A stretch of DNA of 10,713 nucleotides, taken from assembly GCA_934565615.1 (NCBI GenBank), contig CAKTIH010000079.1:1-10713 (forward strand), read 5' to 3'. Positions 7,144 through 10,713 of the stretch are shown here, in pieces (the first letter of the stretch is position 1; every line of letters starts with the position of its first letter). Source of the stretch: an uncultured Oscillospiraceae bacterium (lineage in GTDB: Bacteria; Bacillota; Clostridia; Oscillospirales; Oscillospiraceae). Below the pieces are notes generated by a model. That model saw only the letters and a program-made list of their open reading frames with translations. It was not told where the DNA came from and did not search any database. A program made the position numbers and the translations under genes.

Positions 7144-8118
7144 TCAATCAAACGCCGGTTCGACGTATTCTCGGATAAGCTCTATCCTGTCCTTGGCCAC
7201 CGGCTTGAAGCGCGAGGCAATGGCAACGACCATATTCTTTTCGGGGCTGACATAAATGATATTGCCGCCGTCGCCGATGGCGGCGCAGCCGTGCTCCCGT
7301 TCGAGGACCCACCACAGGTATCCGTACGGCAGATCACGTTCCGTCCAGCGGCTATGCTCCGCGGTGCTCTCGCGCAGCCACTCCTCAGATACAATGCGCC
7401 GTCCGTTCCAGACCCCGCCATTGAGAATCAACTGACCGAGCTTTGCCATGTCTGTCGGCGAGAGCGTGAGCCCCCAGCCGCCGGCGTTCACGCCCGTGGG
7501 ACCTGCGGCCCAGACGCTCATATCCGTCGCCTTGTAAAACGCCATCTGCTCTTCTCTGCTGTGAAAGGTAATGCTCCGCTCGACCGTGATGCCCAACGGT
7601 TCAAAGAGGCTTTCGCACGCGAAATCGAGAACGGACTGTCCGGTCACTTTTGTTAGTATGCCGGTCAGAATGTCCGGCCCGATGAGCGGCGCATACCGGA
7701 ACTGGCCGATCTGCCCTTTCCTGCCGAGCATATCGAAAGAGAACTTCACCCAGTCCTCACTTGTGAAATACTTCGTATATGGGTTGGATTTGTATTTATA
7801 CGGCGCTGTCATGGTGAGCATGTCCCGGAGCGTGATATTCTGAAGCGTCTTTTCGCCGCGCTTCGGCGTGTATTCCGGATAGAAATCCAGCACTCTCTGG
7901 TCTACCCCGGCGATATATCCCTTGTCCAGCGCTATCCCGAGCAGGATAGAAACAACACTCTTCGTCACCGAGAAAACATGGATGCGGCTATTCTCCGTGC
8001 AGCCGTCGAAGTAGTTCTCATAAACGCGCTCCCCGTCCTTCAGCACGACCATGCCCGCAATATTGGCATAGTCCGCGGCAATGGTGCTCTCCATCGCCGC
8101 AATTTTCTCCTGCTTCAT
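7144..8118 (-). CDS. Serine hydrolase, beta-lactamase/class C PBP family
   Basis: A 324-residue protein of the beta-lactamase-related (AmpC/esterase) fold. Ser50 and Lys53 form the SxxK motif (FSVTKSVVS). Tyr142 in FRYAPLIGPDILTGILTKVTG is the likely second-motif Tyr, though the usual Y-x-N reads Y-A-P here. The third motif (KTG or HxG elsewhere) is AIGDGGNIIYVSP (280-292). GGWGLTLSPTDMAKLGQLILNGGVWNGRRIVSEEW (213-247) is typical of the family. There is no signal peptide or lipobox, so it is probably cytosolic, which argues for an esterase or amidase rather than a cell-wall enzyme. The ATG at 8118 overlaps the upstream TGA by 4 nt with GGAG before it; the frame extends 20 codons further into the upstream gene, but that start lacks support. 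Last gene of the TetR operon. Confidence 0.9.
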   Translation of the reverse strand: MKQEKIAAMESTIAADYANIAGMVVLKDGERVYENYFDGCTENSRIHVFSVTKSVVSILLGIALDKGYIAGVDQRVLDFYPEYTPKRGEKTLQNITLRDMLTMTAPYKYKSNPYTKYFTSEDWVKFSFDMLGRKGQIGQFRYAPLIGPDILTGILTKVTGQSVLDFACESLFEPLGITVERSITFHSREEQMAFYKATDMSVWAAGPTGVNAGGWGLTLSPTDMAKLGQLILNGGVWNGRRIVSEEWLRESTAEHSRWTERDLPYGYLWWVLEREHGCAAIGDGGNIIYVSPEKNMVVAIASRFKPVAKDRIELIREYVEPAFD

Positions 8119-8726
8119 TCTTCGCTCTCCGTAATCCACGCGTCCAGAAACCGCATCTGTTCCTCGGTGTGGAACCAATGCTCCCCGCCCGTCATGACGG
8201 TAAGCTCCGCGCCGGTTCTCTTTGCAAAGGCCGATATGGTTTCCATTGAGGTTAGGTCATCGTGCTCACCGTACAGGATGCGTGTAGGCACATGCCACGT
8301 GACCGGGTGCTCGCGCACATAGCAGAGATAGCGCCATGAGAGCGTCTCGCCGAAATTGGTCGGTATCTCCTGCTTTTCCTCAAGCTCACGCTCGGTCACA
8401 TTCGCCCACAGCAGCATATTCCCGATCAGCTTCTCCATGTCGACTACAGGCGAGATCAGGTACGCCCGGTCGACATACGCCGCATCCAGCGACATCAGCG
8501 AGAAGAATGCGCCGATACTGTTGGCTATCAATGTCAACCTATCGCAGAGCCTGCGCTTTTCCGCAAAAAAGTGCGCAAATTCTTTCTTTGCCTCCCACGG
8601 GGTCTGCGCGCGGTAGTCAAAGCCTATGACCTCTCTGTCCGGGAACAAGGGCTTATAACGCTCCGCTTCCTCCGCCGAACCGCCCTTGCCGTGGACATAT
8701 ATAACTATATTCTTTGTGTGCATCAT
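8115..8726 (-). CDS. Alpha/beta-fold hydrolase
   Basis: A 203-residue cytosolic hydrolase of the small alpha/beta type. It begins with a hydrophobic strand and an oxyanion-type loop (IVIYVHGKGGSAEEAERY, 7-24). The nucleophile elbow is LIANSIGAFFS with Ser70. The acid is Asp156 or Asp157 in ILYGEHDDLTS, and the histidine is His183 (or His186) in GGEHWFHTEEQ. The absence of a large lid suggests an esterase or acyl-transfer type activity on a small substrate; the true substrate is unknown. ATG codons at 8726 and 8723 are both possible; the first overlaps the TetR TAA by one base (TAATG), with a ribosome site (AAGGGA) close by. The end overlaps the next gene by 4 nt. The TetR-hydrolase-hydrolase arrangement implies an inducible pathway for breaking down an ester- or amide-bearing compound. 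Confidence 0.9.
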   Translation of the reverse strand: MMHTKNIVIYVHGKGGSAEEAERYKPLFPDREVIGFDYRAQTPWEAKKEFAHFFAEKRRLCDRLTLIANSIGAFFSLMSLDAAYVDRAYLISPVVDMEKLIGNMLLWANVTERELEEKQEIPTNFGETLSWRYLCYVREHPVTWHVPTRILYGEHDDLTSMETISAFAKRTGAELTVMTGGEHWFHTEEQMRFLDAWITESEE

Positions 8727-9358
8727 TATCCCTTCTTTTTATCGGCCAACGCGCGAAAGACAGCGTCGCGGTCAAAGCTGCCGGAAGCGAAGCCGGGTAT
8801 CTCCTTGATGGCTTTGCAGATACCGACGCTGAAGCCCGTCAGTATCTGCCCTATCTCCCGGTCGGAGTATGGGCAGCCGCCGGTCACGATCAGCGTGGAA
8901 ATGCTGTGCGCCGCAAGCCACATATCGCGGAAATAGACGTCCGCCTCCTCGGCGGTAATATGATAGATATCCATAAGTGAGGGGCGGACAAGCCCCTGCA
9001 AGTGCCGCATCGACCTCACAGCAAGGCTCTCCCGCCCCTGCTCCTGCGTCAGGAACAGAAGCCTGTACAGCTCCGGCTCCTCCCGCGCGAAGCGGATATA
9101 CTGCATGCCGACGCCGAGAAACGGTATTTCCTCCTGCAGCCCCGCGCTCGCGTAGCCTTTATACACGCGCAGCGCCGCAGCATAGACCTCCTGCCTCACG
9201 CCGTCCATCGAGCCGAAGCATGTAAACACCGGCTGCGTCGATGTGCCGAGAGCCTCCGCCATGATTTTGGCAGTCAGGCCATCGATCCCTTTCTCACGTA
9301 CAACGCGCAGCGCTGCCGCGACCATCTCTTCTTTCGTGAACTTATTCTTCGGAGCCAT
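8726..9358 (-). CDS. TetR/AcrR-family transcriptional repressor
   Basis: A 210-residue repressor. The N-terminal TetR DNA-binding domain (about 7-55) reads FTKEEMVAAALRVVREKGIDGLTAKIMAEALGTSTQPVFTCFGSMDGV, with the recognition helix near 40-48. The remaining, mostly helical part (60-205) would bind the inducer and dimerise; the late WLAAHSISTLIVTGGCPYSDREIGQILTGF resembles C-terminal domains of several Clostridia TetR proteins. AAGGA lies 9-10 nt before the ATG at 9358; a longer frame to 9415 would start inside the operator and is rejected. A perfect 34-nt palindrome overlapping the -10 region upstream is the obvious binding site, so autoregulation is likely. It overlaps the alpha/beta hydrolase by one base and probably controls both downstream hydrolases. 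The ligand is unknown. Confidence 0.93.
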   Translation of the reverse strand: MAPKNKFTKEEMVAAALRVVREKGIDGLTAKIMAEALGTSTQPVFTCFGSMDGVRQEVYAAALRVYKGYASAGLQEEIPFLGVGMQYIRFAREEPELYRLLFLTQEQGRESLAVRSMRHLQGLVRPSLMDIYHITAEEADVYFRDMWLAAHSISTLIVTGGCPYSDREIGQILTGFSVGICKAIKEIPGFASGSFDRDAVFRALADKKKG

Positions 9359-9387
9359 AGTCCGTGTCCTTTCGCTCGGATATAGTT

Positions 9388-9421
9388 TGCACGATGTATA
9401 TCGTTCGATATACATCGTGCA
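9388..9421. promoter_or_regulatory. 34-nt palindromic operator, probable TetR site
   Basis: Two 16-nt arms (TGCACGATGTATATCG at 9388-9403 and its exact complement at 9406-9421) flank a central TT. The palindrome starts at the last base of the -10 box and covers the expected transcription start, 30 nt before the TetR ATG. Position and symmetry match an autorepression operator for a dimer or dimer pair of a TetR protein. Binding itself is inferred. Confidence 0.85.
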
Positions 9422-9449
9422 TTATAGTTGGGCAGAGTTGTTTTGTCAA
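9421..9449 (-). promoter_or_regulatory. Consensus housekeeping sigma promoter of the tetR operon
   Basis: Read on the - strand, TTGACA (9449-9444) is followed after exactly 17 nt by TATAAT (9426-9421), a perfect match to the vegetative sigma consensus in both boxes and spacing. The predicted start, near 9414, lies inside the adjoining palindrome. An unrepressed promoter this strong would be very active, which fits tight control by the TetR protein. Confidence 0.88.
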
Positions 9450-9470
9450 TAGCGGGGCACGGGGCGGAAA

Positions 9471-9980
9471 TTATTTTACTCCGTAAAAGATTCCCTTTTT
9501 GAATGAAAGATAAATCGGCAGTCCCGCAGCAAAGTTCAAAAATCCGCCAATCACTATCCACATAAGCTCTGACGAAGCGCCGGTATACATCACGATCTGA
9601 AGTATTGCAATAACAGCCCCTGCTAATCCGGAATACACAGTCATGCCAAAACCAAGGTTCTTTTGCCGTCTTGTGGCAATTTCCTTTTCATGTATTCTGT
9701 TCAGATAAATAATATAGGCAACACCGAACATGACAGCGGCCAACGCAATAAGAGCCATATAGTCCAGCACATGGTGAAAACCGTTCCCCGACAAATAAAT
9801 AATGCCCGCTATAAGATGTATCATCCAGCCCACATCACTCAGCAGTCCCAATACCAAAAACGGAATATCCGGCATCATAGCAGTATAGCGGACGTCTTGT
9901 CTCCCTTCCTTTTGGAGCTGTTTAATATGGTCCTCTGTTGCTTTCCTCTTCTCATGCAGGGTCTCTTTTATCGTAGTCAT
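9471..9980 (-). CDS. Small four-helix membrane protein, function unknown
   Basis: A 169-residue protein I cannot assign to a named family. A charged N-terminal tail (1-33, rich in Lys, Glu and Arg, probably helical: LHEKRKATEDHIKQLQKEGRQ) is followed by four hydrophobic segments at about 38-63, 72-93, 109-131 and 138-158. The loop between the second and third is basic (RIHEKEIATRRQKN), and the protein ends with a short basic tail. There is no signal peptide, lipobox or enzymatic motif. GGAG lies 8 nt before the ATG. By eye its base composition is more AT-rich than its neighbours, which may indicate different ancestry. It stops only about 20 nt before the tetR -35 box with no hairpin terminator seen, so read-through into that operon is possible. 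Length, ribosome site and topology support a real gene. Confidence 0.75.
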   Translation of the reverse strand: MTTIKETLHEKRKATEDHIKQLQKEGRQDVRYTAMMPDIPFLVLGLLSDVGWMIHLIAGIIYLSGNGFHHVLDYMALIALAAVMFGVAYIIYLNRIHEKEIATRRQKNLGFGMTVYSGLAGAVIAILQIVMYTGASSELMWIVIGGFLNFAAGLPIYLSFKKGIFYGVK

Positions 9981-10148
9981 AGGGAATCTCCAACTTTCAA
10001 TTTAGTTTTTCGCGATATACAATACCACAATTCTCTTCGGATTTTAATATTAGGATGTTTTTTTACCGCTTGTCCGTTTCTTTGAGGACATTGCGGACGG
10101 GTCGAAACAAAAAGCCTTATAGTCTTTATCGGTCGTCTTTATGTAACA

Positions 10149-10178
10149 AAGGCGTGTGCGGCACACCGCTCACGCCTT
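10149..10178 (-). terminator. Hairpin terminator after alanine racemase
   Basis: AAGGCGTG (10149-10156) pairs with CACGCCTT (10171-10178), a T/T mismatch follows, then GCGG (10158-10161) pairs with CCGC (10166-10169) around loop CACA. On the - strand the stem is followed by TGTTACAT, extending a T-rich run. It sits about 30 nt beyond the racemase stop. The rest of the 228-nt gap to the next gene (9981-10208) is AT-rich and shows no gene; it presumably carries the promoter of the four-helix protein, but I see no convincing -35/-10 pair. Confidence 0.7.
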
Positions 10179-10208
10179 CGCTGCTATTTTCACTATTGAC
10201 ACATAGCC

Positions 10209-10713
10209 TTACTTATACACTCTCGGTACGCGCTTGGACACCGCGCAGAGGAGCTCATACGGTATGGTCTGCGCAGCGGCGGAGAGCTTGTATATATCGT
10301 TTGTCTCGCCGAATATCTCGACCTCGCTGCCGACATCGACCTCCGGCAGATCGGTCAGGTCGATCATGCACATGTCCATGCATATACTCCCCCGCTGCGG
10401 CGCAAAGCCCCCGCGCGCGGCGAAGCTGCATTTATTGGAGATAAGGCGCGGCAGACCGTCGGCATAGCCGATGGCGAGCACGCCCATGCGAGTGCGCCGC
10501 TCGGTCGTGAAGCGCCGGCCGTAGCTCACGCAGGTGCCCGGCTCATAGAGCTTGATGGTGCTGACAGTCGTGACAAGGCGCATGCACGGACGCAGACCGA
10601 GACGGCCTGTATTGTCCCCATAGCCGTAGAGCAGCAGGCCGGGGCGCACCATGTCGAGCGCGAATTCCGGGTACAGGATCGCCGCGCCGGAATTGCAGCA
10701 GTGCCGGATCTCC
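10209..10713 (-). CDS. alr: Alanine racemase, C-terminal part (gene runs off the window)
   Basis: PLP-dependent racemase interconverting L- and D-alanine for peptidoglycan synthesis. Only the last 167 codons are present; the reading frame is open to the window edge. The first visible residues, EIRHCCNSGAAILYPEFALDMVRPGLLLYG, match the end of the PLP barrel (H-C-x-N-S and D-M-V-R-P-G-x-x-L-Y-G). The C-terminal beta domain follows, with the catalytic Tyr in VSYGRRFTTERRTRMGVLAIGYADG, the substrate-site segment GGFAPQRGSICMDMCMIDLTDLP, and the usual ending ELLCAVSKRVPRVYK. About 200 N-terminal residues, including the PLP Lys, lie outside the window. It is followed by a hairpin terminator. An internal ATG at 10652 is not the start. 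Confidence 0.95.
   Translation of the reverse strand, partial: EIRHCCNSGAAILYPEFALDMVRPGLLLYGYGDNTGRLGLRPCMRLVTTVSTIKLYEPGTCVSYGRRFTTERRTRMGVLAIGYADGLPRLISNKCSFAARGGFAPQRGSICMDMCMIDLTDLPEVDVGSEVEIFGETNDIYKLSAAAQTIPYELLCAVSKRVPRVYK

Noticed and set aside
8119..8178. Longer N-terminus of the serine hydrolase from 8178
   Set aside because: It would overlap the alpha/beta hydrolase by 60 nt, lacks a ribosome site, and the residues do not look like the family; the ATG at 8118 has a GGAG and a 4-nt overlap.

Overview
The window looks like chromosomal DNA of an anaerobic, gut-type Clostridia (Oscillospirales-like) member of the Firmicutes. The reasons are GC-rich coding sequence with strong GGAGG-type ribosome sites, TTG/GTG starts, many 1-4 nt gene overlaps, and protein families typical of that group (MgtE, AEC carrier, AraC/GyrI regulator, ABC-2 permease). 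The taxon is inferred from style and cannot be proven from this stretch. TGA is an ordinary stop codon here: at least six intact genes end with it.

Left block, + strand, 1-4576. A structured leader precedes a tight five-gene cluster: mgtE (Mg2+ channel/transporter), an AEC-family carrier, a DUF1643 protein, a Nit2/omega-amidase-type carbon-nitrogen hydrolase and a Nudix hydrolase. Gaps are 12, 10, -4 and 6 nt, so one transcript is likely. The last three read as a small metabolite or nucleotide housekeeping set. The cluster ends in a strong hairpin (4546-4576) that can also serve the convergent genes.

Middle block, - strand, 4590-6896. A six-helix membrane protein of unknown function is followed by an AraC/GyrI-type regulator, which abuts an ABC-2 permease. 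The permease reading frame is cut by one in-frame TGA, with homology continuing in the same frame on both sides. No ATPase gene accompanies it.

6897-7143 holds no gene but carries four consecutive hairpins bounded by an inverted TGTCAAAA/TTTTGACA pair. It looks like a small palindromic (MITE- or REP-like) element.

Right block, - strand, 7144-9449. A TetR regulator, an alpha/beta hydrolase and a beta-lactamase-fold serine hydrolase form a translationally coupled operon. It is driven by a consensus promoter (TTGACA, 17 nt, TATAAT) followed directly by a perfect 34-nt palindromic operator, so TetR autoregulation is strongly suggested. Beyond it lie a small four-helix membrane protein (9471-9980), a hairpin terminator (10149-10178) and the C-terminal part of alanine racemase, which runs off the window end.

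The best candidates for something undescribed are the mgtE leader, where a perfect 12-bp long-range pairing could mask the ribosome site and competes with a local 9-bp hairpin, and the multi-palindrome element at 6927-7119.
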